Notes: generated by a model from the letters alone, not told the origin. DNA of 64,000 nucleotides from Peptoniphilus ovalis (GCF_018919265.1 NZ_JAHLQO010000001.1:186001-250000); one strand, 5' to 3'; numbered from the stretch's first letter, positions 9,548 to 18,022 are shown. Translations and numbers: made by a program.

Positions 9548-10399
9548 ATGGAATGGAATAAAATCAAAAAAATATTAATAATTGCCCTAGTCATTGCAAA
9601 TATAATTTTATTTTTATACATTCAGTTCAATGACTTGAGGTTAAAGGACGAGTCTACGACAAGAGAATTTACAAATGAAGTAATTTCAATGCTGGATAAG
9701 AAAAATATAAATGTGGATACAAAAATACCTAGAAAAATAAATAAGCTTCCATCACTTTTTGTTGAGTTTCAAACAATGTCTGAGGACAAAATAAATGCAG
9801 ACTTCTTCAATGGAGAGGGCGTTATATCAAGGCCTAGTACAGACCTTGCAGAAATTTCTCTAGGTGATGAGTATATAAACCTTGTTAACAACAGAAGAAT
9901 TTATTACGAAAATCGTGTCAAAAAAAATAATTTCAACAAAATCAATAGCCTTGATAAGGCTCAAGAAATTGCCAAGAGATTTATGCTAGATAAAAAATTT
10001 GACATTAGAGATATTTTTCTAAGTTATTATCGTATCGAGGACGACATGTATATTTTAAATTACACAAAAAAACATGAAAATCTTCCAGTTGAAAGCTCCT
10101 ATACAAATTTTATAATTGACTCTAGAGGAGTTGTCTCAATGGATAGACTCTGGCTAAATGTATTAGATAGTTCTGAGCAAAAGATCACTCTATACCCTGC
10201 ACCCAAGGCACTTTTATACCTTTTAAACAAGGACGAGTACTATGACAAGACTATAAATAAAATTAGCCCATGCTTTTATTTTAATCCAGAAGATCAAGGT
10301 TATATTGAAGATATAACGCGTGCTGTAAATGGTCGTGCAATTCCAGCTTGGAAGATTGAATTTACTGACGGCGAATATACAGTTATCGACAACTACTGA
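9548..10399 (+). CDS. walI: WalI (YycI), regulator of the WalK kinase
   Basis: This 283-residue protein has one N-terminal TM helix (KKILIIALVIANIILFLYI) and an extracellular domain of the YycI type that forms a complex with YycH and WalK. The order walR-walK-walH-walI-walJ is the conserved Bacillota arrangement, which supports the name more strongly than sequence alone. Confidence 0.9.
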   Translation: MEWNKIKKILIIALVIANIILFLYIQFNDLRLKDESTTREFTNEVISMLDKKNINVDTKIPRKINKLPSLFVEFQTMSEDKINADFFNGEGVISRPSTDLAEISLGDEYINLVNNRRIYYENRVKKNNFNKINSLDKAQEIAKRFMLDKKFDIRDIFLSYYRIEDDMYILNYTKKHENLPVESSYTNFIIDSRGVVSMDRLWLNVLDSSEQKITLYPAPKALLYLLNKDEYYDKTINKISPCFYFNPEDQGYIEDITRAVNGRAIPAWKIEFTDGEYTVIDNY

Positions 10400-10448
10400 T
10401 ATGGTAAAAGAAAACTCTCTGTGTTAAAATAAAAATGGAGGTTTGAGG

Positions 10449-11234
10449 ATGAAGTTTTGCTCATTGGCAAGTGGCTCTAGTGGCAACTGCCAATATATAG
10501 AATATAAAGACACAAAAATTTTAATAGATGCTGGACTTTCAGGCAAAAAAATCGAAGAAAACTTAGCTTCAATTGGAGTAAATCCATCAGAACTTGATGC
10601 AATTTTTGTAACGCATGAGCATATTGACCATATTAAATCTGTGGGAGTGCTTTCTAGAAGATACAACTTAAAAGTATTTTCAAATATGATGACATTAGAT
10701 GGAATGCTACCAACTATAAAGAAATTAGACTCTTCCAATGTATTCATCTTTGAAAATGGAAAGGACTTTACCTTTAAAGACCTTGACATCATGCCCATCT
10801 CTACCTTTCACGATTGTGCCAACGGCTGCGGATTTGTGGTAAAGGGAGACAAAAAAATATCACTACTAACTGACACTGGTTGGGTAAATAAAGAAGCAAT
10901 GGATAATATGGAAGATTCAGACATATATTATTTAGAATCAAATCACGATGTGGATATGCTAATTAATGGAACATATCCTTATCCTACAAAACAGAGGATA
11001 CTTTCAACAAAGGGGCATCTATCCAATGAAAATGCAGGAGAAGTCCTTTCAATGATTTTAAAAAAGAAGGGCGAAAAAGTTATGCTGGGACATTTATCCA
11101 CAGACAATAATTTGCCTGAACTTGCACTAGATACTATTAAAAAAATACTTCTTTCTGAACACAAGGAAGAAAATGTAGATTATACAATAGAAGTGGCACC
11201 GAGATATGTGCCTTCTACTATTTTGGAAATTTAA
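10449..11234 (+). CDS. walJ: Metallo-beta-lactamase fold hydrolase WalJ (YycJ)
   Basis: This 261-residue protein has the MBL metal motif THEHIDHI near residues 58-65, an upstream LASGSSGNCQYIEY start typical of YycJ, LLTDTGWV near 140, LESNHDVDML near 160 and LGHLSTDNN near 220 as further metal ligands. Related proteins act as 5'-3' DNA exonucleases in mismatch repair (established for Bacillus YycJ). GGAGG lies 7 nt before ATG 10449. The in-frame TTG at 10443 has no usable spacing. Confidence 0.92.
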   Translation: MKFCSLASGSSGNCQYIEYKDTKILIDAGLSGKKIEENLASIGVNPSELDAIFVTHEHIDHIKSVGVLSRRYNLKVFSNMMTLDGMLPTIKKLDSSNVFIFENGKDFTFKDLDIMPISTFHDCANGCGFVVKGDKKISLLTDTGWVNKEAMDNMEDSDIYYLESNHDVDMLINGTYPYPTKQRILSTKGHLSNENAGEVLSMILKKKGEKVMLGHLSTDNNLPELALDTIKKILLSEHKEENVDYTIEVAPRYVPSTILEI

Positions 11235-11255
11235 TTTTAGAGAGTGAGGATTTAA

Positions 11256-12002
11256 TTGAATATTTTAGTTACAAATGATGACGGAATTAATGCTGAGGGA
11301 ATAGAAATCCTCGCAAAAAAAATAATTGAAGCTGGACATAAAGTTACAATTTCTGCACCAAATGTTGAAAATTCTGGTAAATCTCATGCCATCACTTTTA
11401 AAAGTCCGCTTATGGTTCAAGATGTAGACATCGAAGGACTCGAAGATGTGAGAAGCCTTTGCGTTTACGGAACACCTGCAGACTGTGTGCGTGCAGCAGT
11501 TCATTTACTAGATGAAAAATTTGACTTTTGCTTTTCAGGAATCAACTCAGGATTTAACGCTGCGACAAATGTACTTTATTCAGGAACAGTTTCAGCTGCA
11601 ATAGAGGCTAATCTTTTTGACATTCCATCAATTGCAGTTTCAGCACAGTGGATTAAGGGCCATTCAAAGTACGAAGCAGCAGCACAAGTTGCAATGGATG
11701 TATTTAATAATCTTGACGACTTAAAAAGACTTCAAGTATTAAATATAAATGTGCCTTATTTAGATTACGATGAACTTAAGGGAATTAAAGTTTGTAAAGT
11801 TGGCAGAGATGTAATGAGTATTTACGATGTATCTGAAGAAAAGGAAGGATACAATATGAGACTTAGGGGTTTTCCTAAGGACAATAACGAAGAGGATTCA
11901 GACATTTATTACCTAAATAGAAATTACGCAACAGTTAGTCCCCTTTTATACGATGTAACAAATACAACTTTAATCAATGAATTAAAGGAAATGTTAAAGT
12001 AA
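11256..12002 (+). CDS. surE: 5'-nucleotidase SurE
   Basis: This 248-residue metal-dependent phosphatase dephosphorylates nucleoside monophosphates. The start MNILVTNDDGINAEG carries the metal-binding Asp-Asp pair at residues 8-9. VENSGKSHAIT near 40 and FSGINSGFNAATNVLYSGTVSAA near 95-117 are the other family blocks. Translation starts at TTG: no ATG lies upstream in frame, the family always begins at this point, and GTGAGGA is correctly spaced. It follows walJ by 21 nt. Confidence 0.95.
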   Translation: MNILVTNDDGINAEGIEILAKKIIEAGHKVTISAPNVENSGKSHAITFKSPLMVQDVDIEGLEDVRSLCVYGTPADCVRAAVHLLDEKFDFCFSGINSGFNAATNVLYSGTVSAAIEANLFDIPSIAVSAQWIKGHSKYEAAAQVAMDVFNNLDDLKRLQVLNINVPYLDYDELKGIKVCKVGRDVMSIYDVSEEKEGYNMRLRGFPKDNNEEDSDIYYLNRNYATVSPLLYDVTNTTLINELKEMLK

Positions 12003-12012
12003 GAAGGTCGAA

Positions 12013-12090
12013 ATGAGTTATAAATTAAGATTAATGTTTTTAGTAGTTTTAGTATTTGGACTATTCATTAAATCAATGATAATAGCATAA
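12013..12090 (+). CDS. Possible 25-residue membrane peptide at the end of the wal-surE operon
   Basis: A short ORF 10 nt after surE begins with ATG after an AGAAGG ribosome site and encodes a Lys/Arg start (MSYKLR) and a single hydrophobic helix (LMFLVVLVFGLFI). It ends 5 nt before the operon terminator. Its position and composition fit a real small membrane protein, but there is no conservation evidence here. Confidence 0.4.
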   Translation: MSYKLRLMFLVVLVFGLFIKSMIIA

Positions 12091-12095
12091 GTTTG

Positions 12096-12131
12096 AATCA
12101 CTTAAATTATTTTGATTTAAGTGATTTTTTT
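12096..12131 (+). terminator. Terminator of the wal-surE operon
   Basis: A perfect 12-bp stem (AATCACTTAAAT with its complement) around a 7-nt loop is followed by a T-run. It closes the plus-strand operon that starts at or before walR. Confidence 0.9.
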
Positions 12132-12141
12132 ATGAGGTAGT

Positions 12142-12627
12142 ATGAAAAATAAAGTATTTATCATTTTGTTTTTGATTTTAATATCAATTTCATTTATAGC
12201 ATGTAGTAAAAAAGAAGATTCTATTCTAGATTATAAAACAGATTATGTTGGAGATAATTCAAAGGTTGATAGAATTTTGGATATGCAAAAATATCCAAAT
12301 AACGTGAGCAAAAAAGCTATACAAATACTATCAGATGAAGAACCATACTCTCTAAATGTATATTTAGATGGATATGAAGGTCTAAATGAGGATAACTTAT
12401 TTAACAATGCAGCAATTACATTTTCTTTAATTGGCAATTTGAAGAATTTAAATTATCTATATCTTACAGAAGAAGATTATAAAATTAATAACTTCTCTAA
12501 CCCTAAGCATATAGCAGAATTTAGTCGAGAAGAAATAGAAGTAAAGCTTAAAGAAAATAATTTAAGCTTAGAAGAAATATCAAAAGATGAAGAAAGTTTA
12601 AATAAATTTTTAAATCTTGATATGTAA
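12142..12627 (+). CDS. Lipoprotein of unknown function
   Basis: This 161-residue protein has a lipoprotein signal peptide (Lys-rich start, hydrophobic core, lipobox SFIAC with the lipidated Cys near residue 21) followed by a polar, acidic domain. It is probably anchored on the outer face of the membrane. I do not recognise the mature domain. It has its own terminator. Confidence 0.75.
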   Translation: MKNKVFIILFLILISISFIACSKKEDSILDYKTDYVGDNSKVDRILDMQKYPNNVSKKAIQILSDEEPYSLNVYLDGYEGLNEDNLFNNAAITFSLIGNLKNLNYLYLTEEDYKINNFSNPKHIAEFSREEIEVKLKENNLSLEEISKDEESLNKFLNLDM

Positions 12628-12628
12628 A

Positions 12629-12660
12629 AGAGGGCTATCCTAAAGAACGCCCTCTTTTTT
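12629..12660 (+). terminator. Terminator of the lipoprotein gene
   Basis: AGAGGGC pairs with GCCCTCT across a 13-nt loop and is followed by six T. Confidence 0.88.
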
Positions 12661-12734
12661 ATTTAATATGATATGATTTATTTGAAATTTTTCATTAAAT
12701 ATTTATTTTTTTGAATCTAAGATTCAATTTTATA

Positions 12735-12762
12735 GGGGGAAGACTCTTGATTGTCTTCCCCC
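12735..12762. repeat. Perfect 10-bp hairpin, GGGGGAAGAC
   Basis: GGGGGAAGAC and GTCTTCCCCC form a perfect inverted repeat around an 8-nt loop in the 430-bp gap between the lipoprotein gene and mgtE. Neither side has a T-run, so it is not an ordinary terminator. It sits immediately before the dispersed repeat described next. Confidence 0.7.
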
Positions 12763-12777
12763 TAAGACCCCCCTTTC

Positions 12778-12908
12778 AACGCACTGAATGTCCAAAAAAT
12801 CAGTCATGCTAAATTTTCAAAACTCACTTCGCTTCGCTCGTTCAAACAGTTGAAAATTTTATACGCATAACTAATTTTTTTGCTTATGATGCACAATTAC
12901 CAACCTCA
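12778..12908 (-). repeat. Dispersed intergenic hairpin repeat, copy 1
   Basis: About 130 bp that recurs at 63400-63525. Shared blocks are CATGCTAAATTTTCAAAA, CTCACTTCG, TTCAAAC and GTTGAAAATT. The element folds on itself: an outer stem joins AAAAAATCAGTCATGC to GCATAACTAATTTTTT and an inner stem joins AATTTTCAA to TTGAAAATT. In the outer stem the two unpaired positions are C-A on the plus strand but become G-U on the minus strand, so the minus-strand RNA folds better. It resembles REP-like intergenic elements; no coding capacity. Confidence 0.65.
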
Positions 12909-13030
12909 CTATTATCAAAAGATATCTTTTGAAATAATAAATTTTATTTGTATATTACGGGGCTGTCCTTTGCATATTATTATGAAATTTTATTTTTAAT
13001 CAAATTTATTATTTCTAAACCTAATATTAT
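12909..13030. other. Intergenic, palindromic, no gene seen
   Basis: It contains an 18-bp perfect palindrome TCAAAAGATATCTTTTGA at about 12917-12934 and the phrase GGGCTGTCC at about 12960, which recurs in the mgtE terminator at 13036. No ORF with a ribosome site was found. Confidence 0.5.
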
Positions 13031-13068
13031 CAAAAGGGCTGTCCCTTTCTAAATATCAGAACAACCCT
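13031..13068 (-). terminator. Terminator of mgtE
   Basis: On the minus strand AGGGTTGTTC pairs with GGACAGCCCT (with two G-U pairs) and is followed by TTTTG. Confidence 0.7.
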
Positions 13069-13091
13069 CAAATAAATTCCTATTTATTTTT

Positions 13092-14414
13092 TTATAACCC
13101 CATTAAAAAGCTTGCCACTTCGAAATATATCATTAGTACGAAAGTATCTACTATAGTAGTAATTAGTGGTCCCGCCATAATTGTTGGGTCTATTTTTAAT
13201 TTATCTGCTATTAGTGGCAATACTCCACCAATTATTTTTGATAAAATTATTGTAAGAAGTAGTGTCACAGAAACTGTAAGACTTATTGTGTGACTTACTC
13301 CATCTAACAAATACATTCTTATATAATTTATTAAAACCAAGGCAATTCCTACAAATATTCCTATACTAAATTCTTTAAATATTACGCGGAAAAATTCTTT
13401 AAAGTTAACTTCTCCTGTGTATAGGCTACGAATTATTGTAGTTGAAGATTGTGTACCTGCATTTCCGCCAGAATCCATTAGCATTGGTATATAAGCTGTA
13501 AGAGCCACGCTCGCTGCCAAAACTGATTCATATCTTTTAATTATAAATCCTGTCATAGTTGCAGTTATCAAGCAAATGATTAGCCAAGTTGTTCTCTCTC
13601 TTGCAATTTGAAAACTTGATTTGTCCCAATAAGAATCAGAAGATGATTCGCTAATACCATGGATATTGCCAAGGTCTTCTTCGTATTCTTCGTGCAATAC
13701 ATCAATTGCCCATTCTGCTGGCACAATTCCCACAAGTCTTCCCTCAGAGTCAGTTACTGGAATTTCTCCCAAGTCATATCTTCTAGCAAGTTTTGCAACA
13801 ATTTCTTGGTCATCAGTTGCAAAAACTGAAGCAGTGATATGATGGAAAAATTCTTCAATACTTTTATTTCGATTTCTAATAATATCTGCAAGATATACAA
13901 AACCCATTAACACAAGAGAATCATCTGTTATCCAAATTTGTTCAAGTCTGTCAGAATCAAGTTCTGATTTTTTAATTTTTTCAAGAGCATCTTCTGGGCT
14001 TGTGCTTATTTTAATAGACATAAAATCAACTGACATTATTGATCCAACACTTTCTTCAGGATAGCCTAGAAGTTTGTTAATAATAGGTCGTCTCTTGCTG
14101 TCTATAAATCTATTCATTAGATTTCTAACCATATTAGCAGGAAGTTCTTGTAATGTGTCTACAAGTTCATCTCCGTCAAGCTCTCTAACTAAGTCTTGAA
14201 TATTTTCATCAGATAAAGACTCCATAACCTCTACCTTTTTATTTCTTGGAAGTTCTGCAAAGGCATCTGCCAATAAATCTTTGTTTAATAACTTAATCCA
14301 AATTGCAAGATCTTCGTTAGAAAGTTCAACTAATCTTTCTGCCAAGTCAACTGGGTTCATTGTGTTAATTTCTTCTTGTAAGTCTTTTAATTTTTCTACA
14401 TTGTAATTAATCAT
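13092..14414 (-). CDS. mgtE: Magnesium transporter MgtE
   Basis: This 440-residue Mg2+ channel has the three expected parts: an N domain of about 120 residues with the superhelical LPRNKKVEVMESL and LPANMVRNLMNR repeats, two CBS domains (about 130-250, including VGSIMSVDFMSI and LGEIPVTDSEGRLVGIV) that sense cytoplasmic Mg2+, and a C-terminal pore with five TM segments (YIPMLMDSGGNAGTQSSTTIIR near 310-330 is the conserved pore motif). The leader upstream carries an upstream ORF and an attenuator, so expression is probably controlled by magnesium in addition to gating. Confidence 0.96.
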   Translation of the reverse strand: MINYNVEKLKDLQEEINTMNPVDLAERLVELSNEDLAIWIKLLNKDLLADAFAELPRNKKVEVMESLSDENIQDLVRELDGDELVDTLQELPANMVRNLMNRFIDSKRRPIINKLLGYPEESVGSIMSVDFMSIKISTSPEDALEKIKKSELDSDRLEQIWITDDSLVLMGFVYLADIIRNRNKSIEEFFHHITASVFATDDQEIVAKLARRYDLGEIPVTDSEGRLVGIVPAEWAIDVLHEEYEEDLGNIHGISESSSDSYWDKSSFQIARERTTWLIICLITATMTGFIIKRYESVLAASVALTAYIPMLMDSGGNAGTQSSTTIIRSLYTGEVNFKEFFRVIFKEFSIGIFVGIALVLINYIRMYLLDGVSHTISLTVSVTLLLTIILSKIIGGVLPLIADKLKIDPTIMAGPLITTIVDTFVLMIYFEVASFLMGL

Positions 14415-14445
14415 ACTTTCCCTCCTATTTAATTAAATTTGGGCA

Positions 14446-14544
14446 TAAAAATACCGCTAGTCATAGCGGATAAATTGAGCATGATTAATAAACTTTCTTA
14501 AAAGCACAAAAACTCAGAAAGCCCAATCAGATTTTTATCGCTAT
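14446..14544 (-). promoter_or_regulatory. mgtE leader attenuator: terminator with antiterminator
   Basis: On the minus strand CCGCTA-TGAC-TAGCGG (14454-14469) is followed by TATTTTTA, an intrinsic terminator placed 31 nt before mgtE. The segment ATAGCGATAAA (complement of 14534-14544), which lies inside the upstream ORF, can pair with TTTATCCGCTAT (complement of 14463-14474) with a single bulged base. That pairing would remove the 5' arm of the terminator. Mutually exclusive pairings of this kind indicate attenuation. A partial likeness to the M-box riboswitch (GACGCC-GTGGG) is present, but the conserved M-box 5' segment is not. Confidence 0.75.
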
Positions 14545-14587
14545 AACTATTGAAATAAAAAATTTTATTCGGCCCACTGGCGTCCAT
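14498..14587 (-). CDS. mgtE upstream ORF, candidate 29-residue leader peptide
   Basis: GGAGG lies 9 nt before ATG 14587. The ORF encodes a 29-residue peptide starting MDASGPNKIFYF and ending SEFLCF. Codons 15-18 contain the antiterminator arm, so the position of a ribosome on this ORF decides which hairpin forms. In enterobacteria, Mg2+ transporter leaders encode Pro- or acid-rich peptides on which ribosomes fall apart at low Mg2+ (established for mgtL). This peptide has acidic and Pro residues near its start, but the same mechanism is only an inference here. Confidence 0.65.
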   Translation of the reverse strand: MDASGPNKIFYFNSYSDKNLIGLSEFLCF

Positions 14588-14671
14588 GTACTTTCACCTC
14601 CATAAATTAGTACAAAAATTAACTACCAATTGATATTTTACCATAGAATTAGATATAAATCTATTTACAAA

Positions 14672-14700
14672 TAAAAAATCCACTCTAATAAGTGGACTCT
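14672..14700 (-). terminator. Terminator of the XRE regulator gene
   Basis: On the minus strand TCCACT-TATTAG-AGTGGA is followed by TTTTTTAT. It ends just downstream of the stop codon. Confidence 0.85.
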
Positions 14701-15234
14701 TTAAATAAATGATTTAACTATTTTATTAACCACAATAAAAGGAGAAATTATATAAACTATTGGCAAAACAACTTTAGAAAATAAATTATAATCTAAATCT
14801 TCTAACTTGTCCCCCACATAATCATAAGCCTGTGGAAATGATATAAGTGCAATTATCATATAAATTGTAATTAAAAGATAGGGCATCTCCATTGGATTTA
14901 CTCCAAAAAATTCAGGCATTACCAAAAAGTAATAAGCAGCGAAAAATACAAAACCTATAAAAGCAGAAATCATCCAGAAAAAGAAATTCTTTCCTTCTTT
15001 TTTTAAGTCTAATTTCTCTTTATCATCTTCATTATTTTCAAAACTCTCTCCAATAAAATATGCTATATCTACATTAAAAACATCAGAAAGTTCTTTTAAA
15101 TTCCTATTAGTTGGATCAGCTTTATTCATTTCCCATTTAGAAATTGCCTGCCTAGTTACATCTAATTTTTGTGCTAAATCTTCTTGAGAAAGTCTGTGAG
15201 ATTTTCTCAAATCTCTAATTTTTTCTCCATACAT
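14701..15234 (-). CDS. XRE-family regulator with C-terminal membrane helices
   Basis: 177 residues. An N-terminal Cro/C1-type helix-turn-helix (KIRDLRKSHRLSQEDLAQKL, then TRQAISKWE, residues 4-60) is followed by a charged linker and three or four hydrophobic segments (about 85-105, 118-135, 155-172). Such membrane-anchored repressors are common in Bacillota and sense an unknown envelope signal. The ATG at 15234 is chosen because the helix-turn-helix starts there and AAAGAGTG precedes it. An in-frame extension to 15273 is unlikely. Confidence 0.85.
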   Translation of the reverse strand: MYGEKIRDLRKSHRLSQEDLAQKLDVTRQAISKWEMNKADPTNRNLKELSDVFNVDIAYFIGESFENNEDDKEKLDLKKEGKNFFFWMISAFIGFVFFAAYYFLVMPEFFGVNPMEMPYLLITIYMIIALISFPQAYDYVGDKLEDLDYNLFSKVVLPIVYIISPFIVVNKIVKSFI

Positions 15235-15294
15235 AAAATCACTCTTTCTTAAATTCTGAAATAATGTTATCAAAATTTATAAACTATAACAAGA

Positions 15295-15327
15295 AAATAT
15301 CCCGCAACTTTTGGTTGCGAGGCTATT
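15295..15327. terminator. Hairpin between the AraC and XRE genes
   Basis: CGCAAC-TTTTG-GTTGCG is followed by a T-rich tract on both strands (GGCTATTTTTAG on plus, GGATATTTTC on minus). It probably ends the AraC-type transcript, although the T-run is imperfect. Confidence 0.55.
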
Positions 15328-15332
15328 TTTAG

Positions 15333-16538
15333 CTAATTATTTTCCCTATAATTTTTAGGACTCATTTTATAATGTTCTTTAAAGATTTTTGAGAAGTAAG
15401 AATAATCATTAAATCCAACTTCATTAGAAATATCTACTATTCCCTCATCAGAATTTTTAATTAGCTTTGCGGCATTTTCGAGTCTAACATCAATTAAATA
15501 TTTTGAAAAATTAATTCCCATATACTTTTTAAACATTCTCGAAAAATGACTTTTGCTATACCCTGCAACAAGGGAAATTTCATCTAGAGTTATTTCTTTT
15601 CCATAGTACTTATTTATATATGAAATAGTATTTTCAAGTGCGATTTTCTTTTCGCTTTTTGTGGAAAGATTGCTGATAATAATATTTACAAATTCTTTTA
15701 AACTCTTTTCAATGTCATCGATTGTGTTTGCAGAAACTATTTTCTCAATTGACTGAATATAAATTATGGAAAACTGCTGATCTTTATTTTCTCTGTTAAA
15801 ATAAGAAATAACTTCTACAATAAGCCTTATAATACTTGATTTAATGTAGTCACTGTTCATATCTTTGTATGTCATCTGTGCGAGGAGATTATCAATAATA
15901 TTTTCTGATTCATCAATATCTTTAAAACCAATTTTTACAAGTAGGCTGTGAATCGATTTATCAAGTAAGGATTTATAATCATAATTTATAGAAATTTTTT
16001 CCTCATTTGGCCTTAAAATTTTTCCCTTTCCTTTAGTAAAAATATTTTCAAGAAGACTAAAAGATTCTTGATATCCTTTCATAATGTCAATATTATTGTT
16101 ACAAAAGTTACTAATTGCAATACTTACAGAATTAGTCATATATTTCTTAAGTCCTTTTAAAATATCTTTAGCAATTTTTTCACTAGTGGCAAAATCTTCT
16201 TCGATTGAATTATTTTCACACTCCAAAAATATTATTATTTTATCTGTACCAGTTAAAGTTGTAGAAATTGTTTTATAATCTGTAATTATTTTTCTCACAT
16301 CTTCAAGAAGTTTTCTCTTAACATTGTATCTAAATTGATTGTCTCTATTTTTGCAAATCTTCCAAAAATCATCGTACATCACTGTAATCACATAGTTTGT
16401 TTCTATAGCAATCTCATATTCTTTAAATCTTTCTTTAAAAAGTTTAGTCCTGTAAAAATCTCCATAAATTAAATTGTGTATGTATTCTTTTGTCAAAATA
16501 TCATAAAGTAGTTGGTCTTTCTTAAATTTTTCTTGCAT
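15333..16538 (-). CDS. AraC-family transcriptional regulator
   Basis: This 401-residue protein has two helix-turn-helix motifs in the last 100 residues (LDEISLVAGYSKSHFSRMFKK then VDISNEVGFNDYSYFSKIFKE, ending KMSPKNYRENN), the classic AraC/XylS pair. The N-terminal 290 residues look like a degenerate GGDEF-like sensor region of the YesN kind and carry no clear catalytic motif. GTGAGGA precedes ATG 16538 and is preferred to the GTG four codons earlier. It is divergent from the YjiH-flavin reductase pair, its likely target. Confidence 0.85.
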   Translation of the reverse strand: MQEKFKKDQLLYDILTKEYIHNLIYGDFYRTKLFKERFKEYEIAIETNYVITVMYDDFWKICKNRDNQFRYNVKRKLLEDVRKIITDYKTISTTLTGTDKIIIFLECENNSIEEDFATSEKIAKDILKGLKKYMTNSVSIAISNFCNNNIDIMKGYQESFSLLENIFTKGKGKILRPNEEKISINYDYKSLLDKSIHSLLVKIGFKDIDESENIIDNLLAQMTYKDMNSDYIKSSIIRLIVEVISYFNRENKDQQFSIIYIQSIEKIVSANTIDDIEKSLKEFVNIIISNLSTKSEKKIALENTISYINKYYGKEITLDEISLVAGYSKSHFSRMFKKYMGINFSKYLIDVRLENAAKLIKNSDEGIVDISNEVGFNDYSYFSKIFKEHYKMSPKNYRENN

Positions 16539-16671
16539 TTTTATCCTCACTTTTAATATTTCTAATCACTTTATCATTATAAAGCATAATCTTTAAAAAG
16601 AAAAGCAATATATTCCATGTGATTTTGTTTGTGAAAAGGTTATTATTTTATCAAAAGGAGGTAAGAATTAT

Positions 16672-18000
16672 ATGAACGATAACCTACATAAAGATAAAAA
16701 GCTTTATAAAGACCCAATGCTTTTATTAAAGTTTATAGTGCTAAGTGCCATTGGAATTTTTGCTTTTTTCATTCCAATTACAGTAGATGGACATTCAACT
16801 ATTCCACTTGAGTATGTAATTTCACTATTTATTAACAACTTCCCTAAAATTGCAACAGCTTATGCTTTTATAATCATAATGATTGGAGCAATAAGACCTT
16901 TTGTCAAGGGAACTTGGAAATCAGACAAAGTTACAATGGTCTTTTCTTTCACTAAACTTATAGGTGCATTCTTTACTATTTACTTATTCTCAGGTTTTGC
17001 ACCTGAAGCAGTTGCAAGAGATGACCACGGACCATTTTTATTTAATTCACTTGCAATACAAGTTGGTACACTTATTCCAATTTCAGCAATTTTTATTACA
17101 TTCTTAATGGACTATGGTTTTATAGATTTTATAGGAAATTTCTTAAGACCTGTCATGAGAGCAATTTGGAAAACTCCTGGCAGAACAGCCGTAATTGCCG
17201 TAGCTGCATTCATGGGATCTACTGCTGTTGGAGTTATGATGACTGATGATTTATACAGAGATAGAAAATATACATTAAGAGAAGCAGTTGCTGTTGTAAC
17301 AGGATTTACTACAGTTGCAATTTCATTTTTAATAGTTATTGCAAATACAACTGATCTTATGGATTATTGGATGGAGTATGTATTTGTTTCACTATTTGTT
17401 ACATTCGCACTAAGTGCAATCACAGTGAGAATTCCACCAATTTCAAAAATGCCAGACACTTATTATAAAAATATGGAAGGATATCCTGAAGAAAAACTTC
17501 AAGGAAATATCTTTAAGGCTTCACTAAATGAAGGACTAACTCTTTGTAAAGAAGCTGGTCCTGTTATACCAAGAACTACAAAAAATGTTCTAGATTCATT
17601 TAACTTAGTATTTGAAGTACTTCCAAACTTTATGTCAATTGGTTTAGTTGCACTAATTATTGCTAACTATACACAGATATTTGACTACTTTGGATATATT
17701 CTTTATCCAGTTACACTACTTCTAAGAATACCTGAACCACTACTAGCGGCAAAAGCAGCAATGCTTGGACTAGCAGAAATGTTCCTACCAGTAATGGTAG
17801 TAACAAAGGCACCTCTTGTTACAAGATTTATCATATCTGTAATGAGTGTTGCACAAGTAATTATGTTCTCAACTACAATTCCAACAATTGTAGCTTCTGA
17901 AATACCAGTGTCAATTAAGGACTTAGTTATAATATGGTTTGAAAGAACTGTATTCTGTTTCTTAATCACTGCACCAATAGCTTACTTAATAATAAAATAA
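16672..18000 (+). CDS. YjiH family membrane protein (nucleoside-recognition Gate domain)
   Basis: This 442-residue polytopic membrane protein has about ten helices. The start (FIVLSAIGIFAFFIPITVDG) and the segment AVIAVAAFMGSTAVGVMMTDDLYRD are split below 20 residues in the family pattern of YjiH. The Gate domain near the C-terminus has LLAAKAAMLGLAEMFLP. The substrate is unknown; members often sit beside amino-acid catabolism genes. An AAAGGAGG site precedes the ATG. The neighbour 22 nt downstream is a flavin reductase. Confidence 0.85.
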   Translation: MNDNLHKDKKLYKDPMLLLKFIVLSAIGIFAFFIPITVDGHSTIPLEYVISLFINNFPKIATAYAFIIIMIGAIRPFVKGTWKSDKVTMVFSFTKLIGAFFTIYLFSGFAPEAVARDDHGPFLFNSLAIQVGTLIPISAIFITFLMDYGFIDFIGNFLRPVMRAIWKTPGRTAVIAVAAFMGSTAVGVMMTDDLYRDRKYTLREAVAVVTGFTTVAISFLIVIANTTDLMDYWMEYVFVSLFVTFALSAITVRIPPISKMPDTYYKNMEGYPEEKLQGNIFKASLNEGLTLCKEAGPVIPRTTKNVLDSFNLVFEVLPNFMSIGLVALIIANYTQIFDYFGYILYPVTLLLRIPEPLLAAKAAMLGLAEMFLPVMVVTKAPLVTRFIISVMSVAQVIMFSTTIPTIVASEIPVSIKDLVIIWFERTVFCFLITAPIAYLIIK

Positions 18001-18022
18001 ATAATTAAAAAGGAGAGATTTT

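Noticed and set aside
14446-14640. M-box magnesium riboswitch before mgtE
   Set aside because: GACGCC and GTGGG resemble part of the M-box core, but the conserved 5' segment was not found, and the same bases start a well-placed ORF. A covariance search could overturn this.
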